A stretch of DNA of 64,000 nucleotides from Lysinibacillus macroides (GCF_001281525.1 NZ_LGCI01000010.1:221348-285347); one strand, 5' to 3'; shown: positions 16,110 to 25,530, counted from the first letter of the stretch. The notes: generated by a model not told the origin, from the sequence alone. Made by a program: numbers and translations.

Positions 16110-17909
16110 TTATTTCATTCTAAAGACCTCGCCCTTTGGTACAAATGGTAGTTTAGCTCCTTGTGGTAGCACAAAGGCATGTGCCCGTTTAATGGTCAGG
16201 CGATCACATTGCCCATCTGTAATAATAAGAATAGGACCGTCCTTTGGGAAATCCTGTGCCGCTTCAATTAGCTGGATACCAGGCTGTAATACCGTGCCGC
16301 CCCTTCCCCTTACCTTGACCTTTGTCAGCAATTCCTCAGGCGCTATATAGCCCGCATCATAGGCAACAGCATCACAAAAAATAACACGTACAAGGGGTAC
16401 ATCTCTTGCTATACTATAGCTGGCAATCGTACCAAGTGCCTTACCTAACAGTAAACGATCCATTGAGCCAGATGTATCAATAATCACCGCAAATGTACGT
16501 CCATCTGCCTCGCCACTTTGATATATCCACCTTGGTCGTGCAATATCAGGCGTTGATGCCTGTCTTCTACTTGGTCGTGCATACGTTCTCATTTTGTCGA
16601 TCGGCTGAAACATACGATCAAACCAGCGCGCTAATTCCACATCCCAGGCAATTGGTGGCTGTGAAAGACTGCGAATTTCCTCCACAAGCCCCTGTGGCAA
16701 GTAGCCTCTATCCTGCGCCATATGATAGCTCAATCCCTGACTTAGCGCTCGTCTATAAAATGCATCCAAATCCATTCCTCTTTGCCCTTCCCAAAAATCA
16801 GGTGGCTTTGTTTCTATTATATCCACAGCACCCTGCCCTCGAAACGTTCGCAGCTTACGATACATTCTTATATCAGTGACAATTCGATCATAAATGGATT
16901 CTGCTGATAAGCCCTTTAGCGCAGGGTCATAGAGTCCACCAATCGCTGGCATCTCCCCGATTTTCATATCCATAAGCCAGCCATTAATGACATAGTCACA
17001 GGCAACATTCCATAAATACGCATCACGCCCTTGTCTGCGTGTAGCATGACTAAGCCCAGCATGCAGCAATTCATGGGCAATCAGAAACCTCATTTCCTCA
17101 TCCGTCATTGGTACAGAAGCATTCATATAAATTTCCTTTGTATCAATCGCAATCGCTGCAGCCGAAATATCCATTCGTGTACAAATAAGCGGGTCTTCAA
17201 TAATCGTAAAATCTGCTGCTAGTGCGCCAAACAATGGATAGGAGCTCATAAACCAAGCTCTTGCACGCTCTGCCTGCGTAATAATCGTCGAGCCTGCTAG
17301 TGCGCTCTCTACACCTCCTGCTACACGAATCGCACTTTGTACAGCCTTTGATAAGCCTTCAGCAAATAGGAGCGGATAATTACTACGATAACCGCGATAA
17401 AAATAATCATTGCCCTGTACTGTAGTAATAAAGTCGGCTTGCCCCGGTATTGTACTATAGCCCTTTAAATGCTCTGGTACACCTTCGCGCAGCAATTTTT
17501 CATATAATTTCTTCTCAGAGCTAAAGGATTCAAAAAGCGGCTCATTCATCTCCTTCGGCGCTTGCCCAAATTTTAGCTCTGCTAAAAATTTTGTAATGTA
17601 GCAATCACAGGCAATATTCCATAATTCAGGCTGCTCTTTCGGCTGATGATGGGATAAGCCAAGATGCAATAAACAATGGGCAATCACATAGGCCCATTCA
17701 TTTGGCTGTCCTTTTTGATCTTGATTGACGCTAATCATGCCTGTGCTTGTCACGTAAGCCCAATCTTTTGGCGGCATACTTTCATATTGCAGATAAATGG
17801 CATGACAAAGCGCCGCAAATAGCGGATGCTCAGCTACAATGGCATGTCCAAGCGCAATATTTTTACTATTTTTATGTTCCTGCTGTGCGGTTTTCTTTTT
17901 TTTCGCCAT
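16110..17909 (-). CDS. VWA-like protein with duplicated metallopeptidase-like module (DUF2201 type)
   Basis: A 599-residue protein with two copies of a predicted metallopeptidase module and a C-terminal von Willebrand A-like domain. Copy 2 keeps the zinc motif HELLHAGLSH (His279, Glu280, His283), followed by LWNVACD. Copy 1 reads HCLLHLGLSH at residues 78-87, followed by LWNIACD, so its catalytic Glu is Cys and it is probably inactive. The VWA part has the metal-site motif DTSGSMD and GRGGT. No signal peptide. It starts 3 bases after a MoxR-type AAA ATPase gene; MoxR-VWA pairs act as chaperone-like assembly or metal-insertion systems. The client is unknown; the Opu transporter genes directly behind are an obvious candidate link. 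Confidence 0.8.
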   Translation of the reverse strand: MAKKKKTAQQEHKNSKNIALGHAIVAEHPLFAALCHAIYLQYESMPPKDWAYVTSTGMISVNQDQKGQPNEWAYVIAHCLLHLGLSHHQPKEQPELWNIACDCYITKFLAELKFGQAPKEMNEPLFESFSSEKKLYEKLLREGVPEHLKGYSTIPGQADFITTVQGNDYFYRGYRSNYPLLFAEGLSKAVQSAIRVAGGVESALAGSTIITQAERARAWFMSSYPLFGALAADFTIIEDPLICTRMDISAAAIAIDTKEIYMNASVPMTDEEMRFLIAHELLHAGLSHATRRQGRDAYLWNVACDYVINGWLMDMKIGEMPAIGGLYDPALKGLSAESIYDRIVTDIRMYRKLRTFRGQGAVDIIETKPPDFWEGQRGMDLDAFYRRALSQGLSYHMAQDRGYLPQGLVEEIRSLSQPPIAWDVELARWFDRMFQPIDKMRTYARPSRRQASTPDIARPRWIYQSGEADGRTFAVIIDTSGSMDRLLLGKALGTIASYSIARDVPLVRVIFCDAVAYDAGYIAPEELLTKVKVRGRGGTVLQPGIQLIEAAQDFPKDGPILIITDGQCDRLTIKRAHAFVLPQGAKLPFVPKGEVFRMK

Positions 17910-17912
17910 GTA

Positions 17913-18971
17913 TTACCCATCCTTTTTAGCGACCAAACGTGGTAAATCTCTAATCACCTCTAGCATAAACCATGCAGGCAGTGCCTCGCCCTTGTGCTCT
18001 GCTACAACCATTTGTGCAATTTCTAAGCTAATAGCGGATAGGTCCTTGATTAAATCCTTAGCACGAAAGGCAAGCTGTCGTTGATTCGCCTTTAATGTTG
18101 TATGTTCAGTTGGCAGCTCCTTTATAAGCTGGGCTCGCAAGGATTGTGCCATAAAATACAATAAATCTCTTTCATCAGGCTGATCTGGCCAGCGCAGCTC
18201 ACCATTGATAATTTTCGCTAAATCGTATTTGCTTTGTATTTGTTTTAGAAAGGCTTTAAATTGGCTTGCTGTATGTGGCGATAAACAGCTACTCGCTAAA
18301 ATATCAATATCTGTTTCTCCTAAGCTCTTTCCATAGGCATAGAGGCAATCGCTTAGCATATGCCACGAGCGTGGTGTGGAGAAGGGCTCCTCGGTTTTTG
18401 GCGGCTCACTCCATAAATGATCTGGACGCATTTGAATATATTCAATCACATATGGATGAATTTCATGCGCATAAGCCCATTCTAGCCAATCTCGATGGGA
18501 AGCTCTTAGCTGCACATGCACCATGCGATTGATTAATGCAGAGGACATTGGCTTGACAATGGCACTATCCTGCGCTCGATTGCCCGCTCCAATGACAATC
18601 GTTCCCTCTGGTAAAATAAACTCACCGATTCTTTGCTCATGAATTAAGCTATAAAATGCTTTTTGTACCTCCTGTGAGCAAGCATTTAATTCATCTAAAA
18701 AAAGACAATAAGGCTCATTCCGAGCAATCATTTTCGGTGGACAGAAAACACTATAGCCATCCTTAATTTGCGGAACGCCAATAATATCCTCAGGTGCTAG
18801 CTGACTGCCTAATAAAGAAACACAGGGCAAGCCTAATTCACTCGCAAAATTTTCAACGATTGCTGATTTACCAATACCCGGTGCTCCCCATATAAAAACA
18901 GGTCGTACAGGCGCTACATTTAATAAAAAATCATATAATTGTTTTTGTGTAACACTAAAAATTGTATTCAA
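17913..18971 (-). CDS. MoxR-family AAA+ ATPase
   Basis: A 352-residue AAA+ ATPase. Walker A GAPGIGKSA lies near residue 30, Walker B CLFLDELNA near 90, sensor 1 GAGNR and an arginine-finger region SSALINRMVH follow, and the C-terminal part is helical. The start is TTG 18971 after AAAGGAAG. MoxR proteins work with VWA partners, here encoded 3 bases downstream. It is the first gene of a compact minus-strand unit ending with the osmoprotectant transporter. Confidence 0.85.
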   Translation of the reverse strand: MNTIFSVTQKQLYDFLLNVAPVRPVFIWGAPGIGKSAIVENFASELGLPCVSLLGSQLAPEDIIGVPQIKDGYSVFCPPKMIARNEPYCLFLDELNACSQEVQKAFYSLIHEQRIGEFILPEGTIVIGAGNRAQDSAIVKPMSSALINRMVHVQLRASHRDWLEWAYAHEIHPYVIEYIQMRPDHLWSEPPKTEEPFSTPRSWHMLSDCLYAYGKSLGETDIDILASSCLSPHTASQFKAFLKQIQSKYDLAKIINGELRWPDQPDERDLLYFMAQSLRAQLIKELPTEHTTLKANQRQLAFRAKDLIKDLSAISLEIAQMVVAEHKGEALPAWFMLEVIRDLPRLVAKKDG

Positions 18972-19063
18972 TACAAACTTCCTTTCAACAGTTCATCGCT
19001 TTAAAGGTACATAATACCATTTTTTATGGATCCATGCCTGTGCCCGACTTGGCTCTTATAAAT

Positions 19064-19102
19064 AGAAAAAGGATGTGCCAGAATTTCTCTGAACACATCC
19101 TT
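19064..19102 (-). terminator. Terminator of the queuosine unit
   Basis: AAGGATGTG and CACATCCTT form the stem; the minus strand continues with TTTTCT. It follows the last gene of the queF-queC-yhhQ unit. Confidence 0.8.
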
Positions 19103-19105
19103 CTT

Positions 19106-19639
19106 TTAAGCCAATCGTTTCTCACGCAATGCCTGTCCTTGGATAATGACCCATACACCGACTAGTTGCAGCGCTGTTTTGACAATGACTTGCCCAACAA
19201 TTGCTGCAGGTACAGCTGCCCATGGAAGGAAGCCCGCCCCGAGTGGACTTAGCCCAACAATAACGAAAACCGTTGAATCAAGCAGTCCTCCCACAATGCC
19301 GCTGTAAAGCACTCGCCAAGCCATCGGTAGCTTTAAACGTGTATAAATTTCAGTATCTGCTGTTTCAGAAATAATAAACGACAGCGCTGATGCTGCCACA
19401 ATCATCAATGTATCTCCTAAGGAAAACGATACAGCAGCGGAGAAAAATAATGCAATGAAAATAAAGAAATACGTTTTTTTATGTCCATATTTATTTTGTA
19501 CAAGGTCGCGGAATATAAATGTTGCCCCAACAAAAAATGTCCCTATTGGCACGATAAACATGCCCATTTCCAACGGTGCAAAACGTGCTGTCACAACATT
19601 TGCAATAACAATCGAAGCTAAATAACAAAAAATTCTCAT
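19106..19639 (-). CDS. yhhQ: VUT/YhhQ-family queuosine precursor transporter
   Basis: A 177-residue membrane protein with about six helices and the family signature around [17 protein letters not shown] and [13 protein letters not shown]. YhhQ proteins import the queuosine precursors preQ0 or preQ1. Its start overlaps the stop of queC by 4 bases, so it is coupled to queuosine synthesis and falls under the same preQ1 control. Confidence 0.88.
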   Translation of the reverse strand: MRIFCYLASIVIANVVTARFAPLEMGMFIVPIGTFFVGATFIFRDLVQNKYGHKKTYFFIFIALFFSAAVSFSLGDTLMIVAASALSFIISETADTEIYTRLKLPMAWRVLYSGIVGGLLDSTVFVIVGLSPLGAGFLPWAAVPAAIVGQVIVKTALQLVGVWVIIQGQALREKRLA

Positions 19640-20301
19640 GCTTCTTGCCCTGCCTTCGTCGCTAAATAGCTTTGCAGCCCGTTTTGCCGCAGCTTACATG
19701 CAGGACATTCTCCACAGCCATCTGCCATAATACCGTTATAGCAAGTGAGCGTTTGCTCTCGCACAAAGTCGAATGCATCAAGCTCATCCGCTAATGCCCA
19801 TGCCTGTGCTTTGTCAAGCCACATTAATGGCGTATGCAAAACAAATGGCTCATCCATCGCTAAATTAAGCGTTACATTGAATGATTTTACAAACTGATCT
19901 CGGCAATCAGGATAGCCGCTAAAATCGGTTTCACAAACACCCGTCACAATATGCTTTGCCCCAACTTGGCTTGCCAGTACACCTGCGAAGGAGAAAAATA
20001 GCAAATTACGCCCCGGTACAAAGGTTGACGGTAGCCCACCATCTTGTCCTTCCTCAATATCAATATCCTCACGTGTTAATGCGCTAGCCGCAAGCTGATT
20101 CAATAACGAAATATCTAAAATATGGTGCTTGACACCGAGCTGTTGTGTGATATTTTTGGCACAGTCAATTTCTAAACGATGCTTTTGTCCATAATCAAAT
20201 GTCACGGCCTCCACTTCACCAAATTGCTGCAATGCCCAAAATAAACAAGTTGTGCTATCCTGCCCGCCGCTAAATACGACAATGGCTTTTTGCTTTTTCA
20301 T
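19636..20301 (-). CDS. queC: 7-cyano-7-deazaguanine (preQ0) synthase
   Basis: Converts 7-carboxy-7-deazaguanine to preQ0 with ammonia and ATP. The 221-residue protein has the PP-loop [11 protein letters not shown] near the N-terminus, [15 protein letters not shown] and the C-terminal zinc-binding set [10 protein letters not shown] with an upstream Cys ([12 protein letters not shown]). AAAAGAGG lies before ATG 20301, immediately after a preQ1 aptamer, which suggests control of translation. Co-transcribed with queF and yhhQ; queD and queE are not in the window. Confidence 0.95.
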   Translation of the reverse strand: MKKQKAIVVFSGGQDSTTCLFWALQQFGEVEAVTFDYGQKHRLEIDCAKNITQQLGVKHHILDISLLNQLAASALTREDIDIEEGQDGGLPSTFVPGRNLLFFSFAGVLASQVGAKHIVTGVCETDFSGYPDCRDQFVKSFNVTLNLAMDEPFVLHTPLMWLDKAQAWALADELDAFDFVREQTLTCYNGIMADGCGECPACKLRQNGLQSYLATKAGQEA

Positions 20302-20316
20302 TATAAAGCCTCTTTT

Positions 20317-20352
20317 CTTAGTTTTTTTCAGAGGGTTGCTAAAAACCTCTTT
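20317..20352 (-). promoter_or_regulatory. preQ1-I riboswitch between queF and queC
   Basis: On the minus strand AGAGG, then TTTTTAGCAAC, then CCTCT and GAAAAAAACTAAG, match the preQ1-I pseudoknot (P1 hairpin, loop UAG, A-rich tail ending CUAA). The ribosome binding site AAAAGAGG of queC follows with no gap, so the switch would act on translation of queC. The aptamer begins only a few bases after the queF stop codon. Confidence 0.75.
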
Positions 20353-20355
20353 GTC

Positions 20356-20856
20356 TTAACGATTATCAATTTTCTCTGGATATAAATCGTGATTCATTAA
20401 GCGATAGTCCGCGATTTTTTCATATTTTGTCTCAGAACGCCCATAGTTGCACCATGGGTCAATTGAAATACCTCCACGCGGCGTAAATTTGCCCCACACC
20501 TCGATATAGCGAGGGTCTAATAACTTAATTAAATCGTTCATAATAATATTCACGCAATCCTCATGAAAATCGCCATGATTGCGGAAGCTAAATAAATAAA
20601 GTTTTAACGACTTGCTTTCCACCAGCTTTTTATCTGGAATATACGAAATATACATTGTCGCAAAATCAGGCTGCTGTGTAATTGGACATAAGCTTGTAAA
20701 TTCCGGACAATTAAATTTCACAAAATAATCACGCTCTGTATGTAAGCTCTCCACAGCCTCTAACACTTCTGGTGCATATTGCACCGGATATTTCGTCTGC
20801 TGATTGCCTAACAATGTTAAATCTCCTAAACCTTCTTGTTCCGTACGACTAGACAT
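20356..20856 (-). CDS. queF: NADPH-dependent preQ0 reductase
   Basis: Reduces preQ0 to preQ1, the precursor put into tRNA for queuosine. The 166-residue length matches the short unimodular QueF type. Visible motifs are [14 protein letters not shown], with the nucleophilic Cys, the QueF signature [15 protein letters not shown], and FHEDCVN. ATG 20856 lies 7 bases after GGGGG; a TTG one codon earlier is less likely. First gene of the unit, behind a preQ1-I riboswitch whose hairpin covers the ribosome binding site. Confidence 0.95.
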   Translation of the reverse strand: MSSRTEQEGLGDLTLLGNQQTKYPVQYAPEVLEAVESLHTERDYFVKFNCPEFTSLCPITQQPDFATMYISYIPDKKLVESKSLKLYLFSFRNHGDFHEDCVNIIMNDLIKLLDPRYIEVWGKFTPRGGISIDPWCNYGRSETKYEKIADYRLMNHDLYPEKIDNR

Positions 20857-20861
20857 CAAAA

Positions 20862-20897
20862 AGCCCCCTTCAAAGTTGTGTACGACAAAACTTTTAA
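20862..20897 (-). terminator. Hairpin of the queF expression platform
   Basis: On the minus strand AGCCTCTTTTAAAAGTT pairs with AACTTTGAAGGGGGCT and is followed by TTTTTG. The 3' arm holds the queF ribosome binding site, so the hairpin may stop transcription, block translation, or both. Confidence 0.6.
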
Positions 20898-20950
20898 AAG
20901 AGGCTCAGCTATTTTCTATATCATATGTAAGAGGAAAAATGATCCTATGC

Positions 20951-20990
20951 ATAGTTTTTTATAGAGGGTATAAGCTATGAACCTCTGTTA
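20951..20990 (-). promoter_or_regulatory. preQ1-I riboswitch upstream of queF
   Basis: On the minus strand AGAGG, the loop TTCATAGCTTATAC, CCTCT, then ATAAAAAACTATG match the preQ1-I consensus almost letter for letter. CATAG in the loop can pair with CTATG in the tail to form the pseudoknot. It controls the queF-queC-yhhQ unit. Confidence 0.92.
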
Positions 20991-21197
20991 TGAAAGTTTT
21001 TACATACGGAATTCTATCAACTATTTGAGAGCACGTCAATACAAAATATGTACACATGCTCTGTCATTAGCAAAGGAACCAATCCATCCCTATAGCGTTT
21101 TATTAATAACTATAGCAATTTTATAACACATCTCTTTATTTCTCTTTCACTCTCTGTAATAATGAGAGATAGTTAAATTTTGATAGAAGGGAGGGAG

Positions 21198-21248
21198 ATG
21201 TTGTCACGCTCAACATCAAGCAATGAAATACATGCTCAAATTTTTTAA
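21198..21248 (+). CDS. Possible short leader peptide overlapping the muramidase start
   Basis: ATG 21198 (or TTG 21201) sits in a strong purine tract (AAGGGAGGGAG) and opens a frame of 16 codons that ends at TAA 21246-21248, inside the next gene. The next gene itself has no evident ribosome binding site before ATG 21223, so coupled translation is possible. It may equally be chance. Confidence 0.3.
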   Translation: MLSRSTSSNEIHAQIF

Positions 21249-21981
21249 AGGACTAATCGTTACAGTTGTTGTGATATGTCTATCATTTTTTATGGTCACA
21301 CAGCTATTCAATCCATCTGAGATGGAAGAGCCTATTGTAATTGATGATCGTCCAAGTGTGGAAGAGTTTATTGGCACAATTGCTGAAACTGCACGGGATC
21401 TTGGTGCTCAAAATGATCTATATGCGTCCGTGATGATTGCCCAAGCTATTTTGGAAAGCCAGCATGGACAAAGTGGTCTTGGCTCCGCTCCTAACTATAA
21501 TCTTTTTGGCATGAAAGGCAACTATCAAAATAGCTCTGTCACTCTTGAAACCGTTGAGGATGATGGTTCTGGCAAGCTTTCAACCGTGATGGCTGAGTTT
21601 CGGAAATACCCTTCCTACGAAGCCTCCATGCAAGATTATGTAAAGCTAATGCGAAATGGGGTTTCCTGGAATAGGGATTTTTATGCAGGCGTCTTTAAAA
21701 GCAATACAGCATCCTACACAGAGGCAACGAAATTTTTAACAGGCTCCTATGCCACTGATTCATCATACAATGAAAAATTAAATACTCTTATCACCAAGTA
21801 TGACCTTCAGCAATATGATAGCCCTCTTAAAGATAAGAAAACAATTACTGTCGCTGATGGTGACTCCTTAATGCAGATTGCAGAGGTTTATAATGTAAAA
21901 GTTACATCTATTAAACAATGGAATCAATTGCGTTCAGATCGTCTCGAAGCAGGGCAACAGCTCAATATTTATCATTATTAG
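21223..21981 (+). CDS. Membrane-anchored GH73 glucosaminidase with LysM domain
   Basis: Cleaves glycan strands of the cell wall. The 252-residue protein has an N-terminal membrane segment or signal (residues about 8-30), a glucosaminidase domain from about 45 to 195 (FIGTIAETARDLGAQ, catalytic Glu in AILESQHGQSGLGSAPNYNLFGMKG, WNRDFYAGVF) and one LysM at the C-terminus (VADGDSLMQIAEVYNVKVTS). The start is uncertain: neither ATG 21223 nor ATG 21232 has a good ribosome binding site, and a short leader frame overlaps. It stands divergently from the queuosine leader and converges with an LD-carboxypeptidase gene. Confidence 0.87.
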   Translation: MKYMLKFFKGLIVTVVVICLSFFMVTQLFNPSEMEEPIVIDDRPSVEEFIGTIAETARDLGAQNDLYASVMIAQAILESQHGQSGLGSAPNYNLFGMKGNYQNSSVTLETVEDDGSGKLSTVMAEFRKYPSYEASMQDYVKLMRNGVSWNRDFYAGVFKSNTASYTEATKFLTGSYATDSSYNEKLNTLITKYDLQQYDSPLKDKKTITVADGDSLMQIAEVYNVKVTSIKQWNQLRSDRLEAGQQLNIYHY

Positions 21982-21989
21982 CACAAAGT

Positions 21990-22066
21990 GACTGGGACAA
22001 TAGGAAATTGACCAATGCAAAACCGATTTTCATAATGGACAAATTAGTTATGTCCCAGTCTCTTTA
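21990..22066 (+). terminator. Candidate terminator between convergent wall genes
   Basis: GACTGGGACA and TGTCCCAGTC form a perfect 10-bp stem around a 51-base loop, followed by TCTTTAT. The 3' arm lies inside the last codons of the convergent gene. The long loop makes the call tentative. Confidence 0.4.
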
Positions 22067-22968
22067 TCATTAAAAGCTATTATACGTCGATGGTCTGCAT
22101 CCATCACAATCGTTGCCCCTAAAGGCAATGACATCGTGGGCAAACAATGTCCACAGGCTATATCGGCAATAATCGGCTTGTTTAAAGAAACTAACATTTC
22201 CCGGAAAATAGTTTGTAAGACAGAATGTTCCCCACAATTTGTCCAAGCACCTAGTAAAATACCTGCTGCCTCATCAAACTTTCCTGCTAGCTTCAATTGA
22301 GTAAACATACGATCAATACGCTGGCTATTCTCATCAATATCTTCTAAAAATAAAATTTTTCCTTTTGTATCAATATCATAGGGTGTGCCAAGCGATGCAG
22401 CAACTAATGTTAAATTGCCTCCAACAAGCTGACCTGTAGCACAGCCAGCTACAAGTGTCGTCATTGGCTGTGATACGGGATTTTCCAAATGAATAGCTTC
22501 TTCTGTCATCATGTGTTGTTTAAAGGATTGCCATGTATATGCATCCATCTCCTGCTTAATAAATTCTGTGGATGGCATCGGTGTATGGTAGGTAATAAAG
22601 CCACAAAGCTGATTAAAAGCTATATGCAAAGCTGTTACATCACTATAGCCTGCAAATACTTTAGGATGTGCCCTGATCATATCAAAATCAAGCTGTGGTA
22701 AAATTTTTGTAGCCCCATACCCTCCTCGCATACAAAAAATTCCATTAATTGTAGGGTCCCGAAACATCCGATGGACATCCGCTGCTCGCAATGTCGCTGT
22801 GCCAGCAAAATAGCCCTGATGTGCATAACATGTCTCTCCAGCAACCACCTTTAACCCTAGCCTTTCAATACTAGCAATAGCAGGCTGTACCTTTTCGGGT
22901 GGTACAGCACCTGAAACACTAATAAGCCCCACCGTATCTCCTTTTTTTAATGGTCTTGGACGAATCAA
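22048..22968 (-). CDS. S66-family LD-carboxypeptidase
   Basis: A 306-residue cytosolic serine peptidase of the LdcA/MccF family, which removes the terminal D-residue from muropeptides during recycling. The N-terminus has PLKKGDTVGLISVSG. The nucleophile region reads MRGGYGATKILPQLDF and FAGYSDVTALH, with the catalytic Ser in GYSD, and the later GGNLTLVAASLGTP and Glu/His region are typical. The start is TTG 22968, 7 bases after AAAGGAGG. Monocistronic as far as can be seen. Confidence 0.88.
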   Translation of the reverse strand: MIRPRPLKKGDTVGLISVSGAVPPEKVQPAIASIERLGLKVVAGETCYAHQGYFAGTATLRAADVHRMFRDPTINGIFCMRGGYGATKILPQLDFDMIRAHPKVFAGYSDVTALHIAFNQLCGFITYHTPMPSTEFIKQEMDAYTWQSFKQHMMTEEAIHLENPVSQPMTTLVAGCATGQLVGGNLTLVAASLGTPYDIDTKGKILFLEDIDENSQRIDRMFTQLKLAGKFDEAAGILLGAWTNCGEHSVLQTIFREMLVSLNKPIIADIACGHCLPTMSLPLGATIVMDADHRRIIAFNDKETGT

Positions 22969-22989
22969 TCATTGCCCTCCTTTACGGCT

Positions 22990-23105
22990 TTATCCTAATT
23001 ATTGAGCGATCTTCTCCCATTATTGAGCGGCTCTCTCATTTGATTGATCACTTTTCTCTCGCTATTGAGCGGCTTTCTCTAAACGGAGTGACTGATCCTC
23101 TTTAT
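22990..23105. repeat. Degenerate array with 21-bp period (array A)
   Basis: ATTGAG-type cores begin at 23001, 23022, 23043, 23064 and 23085, exactly 21 bp apart. The best units read ATTGAGCGGCTCTCTC. The array sits between two minus-strand genes. Related arrays lie at 28200 and 49225. Confidence 0.7.
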
Positions 23106-23168
23106 TTCCAATAGTATACGTATAAATTCCAAAAACGCTACTCCACAGAGAGAGTAGCGTTTTATATA

Positions 23169-25124
23169 TTAGTATTTAAATTGACTAATAAGCTGTTTTA
23201 GTTCGTCAGCCATGTATGCCAACGCTTGAGCGGAGGCATTGATTTCTTCCATTGATGCTAATTGCTCCTCAGTCGATGCCGCTACATCTTCAGAAACGCT
23301 GGCATTTCCTTTAGCGGTTAATGCCAAATCCTCCGTAACAGCTGCTACTTCTTGCACACTTACAGACATTTGCTCAGAGGCAGAGGTCGTTTCCTCCATT
23401 TTCGGCATAATTTCATTCATACTTGCTCTAATTACTTGGAATTTTGCAATAGCCTCATCCGAAATATGTAAGCCCATTTGTACATCCTCTGTCACCTTGG
23501 CCATAATATGCACCGATTGCTCTATTTCATGTTGAATTCCTTGAATCAATTCAAAAATTTGTTTTGCCGAATCCTGTGATTGTTCTGCTAGCTTACGTAC
23601 TTCGTCTGCTACCACAGCAAAGCCCTTGCCATGCTCACCTGCCCTTGCTGCCTCAATCGCTGCATTCAGGGCCAGTAAGTTTGTTTGATTGGAAATGCTT
23701 GTAATAACATCTAAAATAGACGTAATTTGCTGAGAACGCTCTTGCAATGTTTGAATTTTTGCATTAGAGTCTGAGACCGATCCATGAATGGAAAGCATTT
23801 GATCCTTTGTATTTTGAACAGCTTGTCCACCCTCATCTGCTTGTAATGTAGCATCCTGTGTTAGATCTGTTACAGCAGAGGAAATTTCCGCTACATGCAA
23901 AATAGCCGTTGACAGTTCCTCGAGCGACGCTGCATTTTTATTCGCATTGACGGTTTGTAAATCAGCACTTGTCGCAACATCCTGAATCGCGATGGCTACT
24001 TTTTCTGTTGCAGATGTTGTTTGATTGGCATTAGCTGTCAACTGCTCTGCAGATGATGCTACCTCTTCTGCATTTTGCTCAACCTTTTGGATAAGTGTTC
24101 GTAGACTTTGCTGCATATCATTAAAGGCTTGTCCCAATTGTCCAATCTCATCTGTCGAGGCAACGATGACACTTTCTGTCAGGTCGCCCTGACTAATCGT
24201 GAGAGCACTATCTTTTAATGCTTTAATAGGTCTAAGAATAGCCTTCATCACAAAATAAAATATGATGGTACTTACAATAATAGCAGCTACTAGGACAAGC
24301 ATCGTATGGAATAAAATTGTTGAGGCAGCCTTATCAATTTCATCAGCAAAAATGGTCCCTGTGATTTTCCAACCTGTTAATTCATTGGTAATAAAGGAGA
24401 GTGTACGGTTATCACCACTATAGGTATAGTCGTATATACCAGATGTGCTATCGTATATTTTCTCAATAAAGCTTTCTTTCAGGGCTTCACCTGCTGTTAA
24501 TGTAGGGTGTGCAATAACTACATGATCTTCACCGAAAATAGCTGGATAACCATTTCGACCAATTCGAATGGAATCGGCAACTTCCTGTAAACCTGTTAAC
24601 TGAATATCCACAGCTACAACACCAGAGTAATCGTTTAGCTGCTTAGCCACGGTCACAACCATATCTCCCGTTCCTGCATCTTTATAAGGTTTTGTAATTA
24701 ACGTCTCTCCCTTTAAAGCGGTTGCCTCTTTAAACCAATCCCTTTCCAATGGATTATAGTCTGCGCTATTTATTTGCGGCTCCTGCGTAAAAGCTCCATC
24801 ATTCGCACCAATGTAAACACTTAAAATATCAGGATGTAACTTCACATATTACTGCAACTTTTCACGTACTGGCTCCTCTGGTTGCTCGAGAATTTCAATT
24901 TCCTTACTAAAAATGCCAATATCATGCACCTTTTCACTAATTGTTTGATCAATCAGCTTATTTAAAATTCCTACACTTTCATTTGCGCTATATAAGATTT
25001 CTTCCCTAATAGCATCTTTAGCTGAAAAATAGGATAAACTCCCAACAGACAGCGCTGGGACTAGTAAAATAAGAGCAAATAATATATAAAGCTTACCCTT
25101 AAAGCTCCCCATTATTTGTTTCAT
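23169..25124 (-). pseudogene. Methyl-accepting chemotaxis protein interrupted by one in-frame stop
   Basis: The frame starts at ATG 25124 with a membrane helix (YILFALILLVPALSVGSL), runs to ...PVREKLQ, hits TAA at 24849-24851, then continues in the same frame as [17 protein letters not shown]. After that come a dCache-type sensor ([28 protein letters not shown]), a second helix near 24250-24320, HAMP, and a complete signalling domain with the hairpin tip [36 protein letters not shown] (split here as one continuous family motif). Apart from this stop it looks intact, about 651 residues. CAA to TAA is the simplest change. The 558-residue distal part could only be made from an internal GTG at 24845 and would lack the first helix. 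Confidence 0.85.
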
Positions 25125-25481
25125 ACAATCTTCGCCTTCTTTCTCTCGATGTAAAAAATATTTGTGCTACATATGGGCATTATACAGTGCAATTAAATGC
25201 TATGCTTTTCAATAAGATCTCCTTTTCTTTAGTGGTTTTACATATTTCCCAAATCTTTTATCGGATAAAATATATAATTTCAAACATTTTTATGATTTTC
25301 TTACTATTCAGGCTTTACAGATAAATCCATTACTCGTTAGCATAATAGTACTTGTCACTGTAAGCCTATTTTCATGCACATAAACCATTCCTCCAGATTT
25401 TTGCAAGCCTGTACTAGAGTGAATCATAACGACAGTCTGTGCTGCTTTTATCTTGGTTTAACAGGTAGAGTGCTGAAACAA
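25125..25481. other. About 350 bp without a recognised gene
   Basis: The stretch lies between the broken chemoreceptor start and the terminator of the next gene. It should carry the chemoreceptor promoter. No coding, RNA or repeat signal was recognised. Confidence 0.4.
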
Positions 25482-25524
25482 AATAAAAAAGATCGTAGCG
25501 ACTTGATGCCAGTAGCTACGATCT
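25482..25524 (-). terminator. Terminator of the DinB-like gene
   Basis: AGATCGTAGC and GCTACGATCT form a perfect stem; the minus strand continues with TTTTTTA. Confidence 0.88.
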
Positions 25525-25530
25525 CTAATA

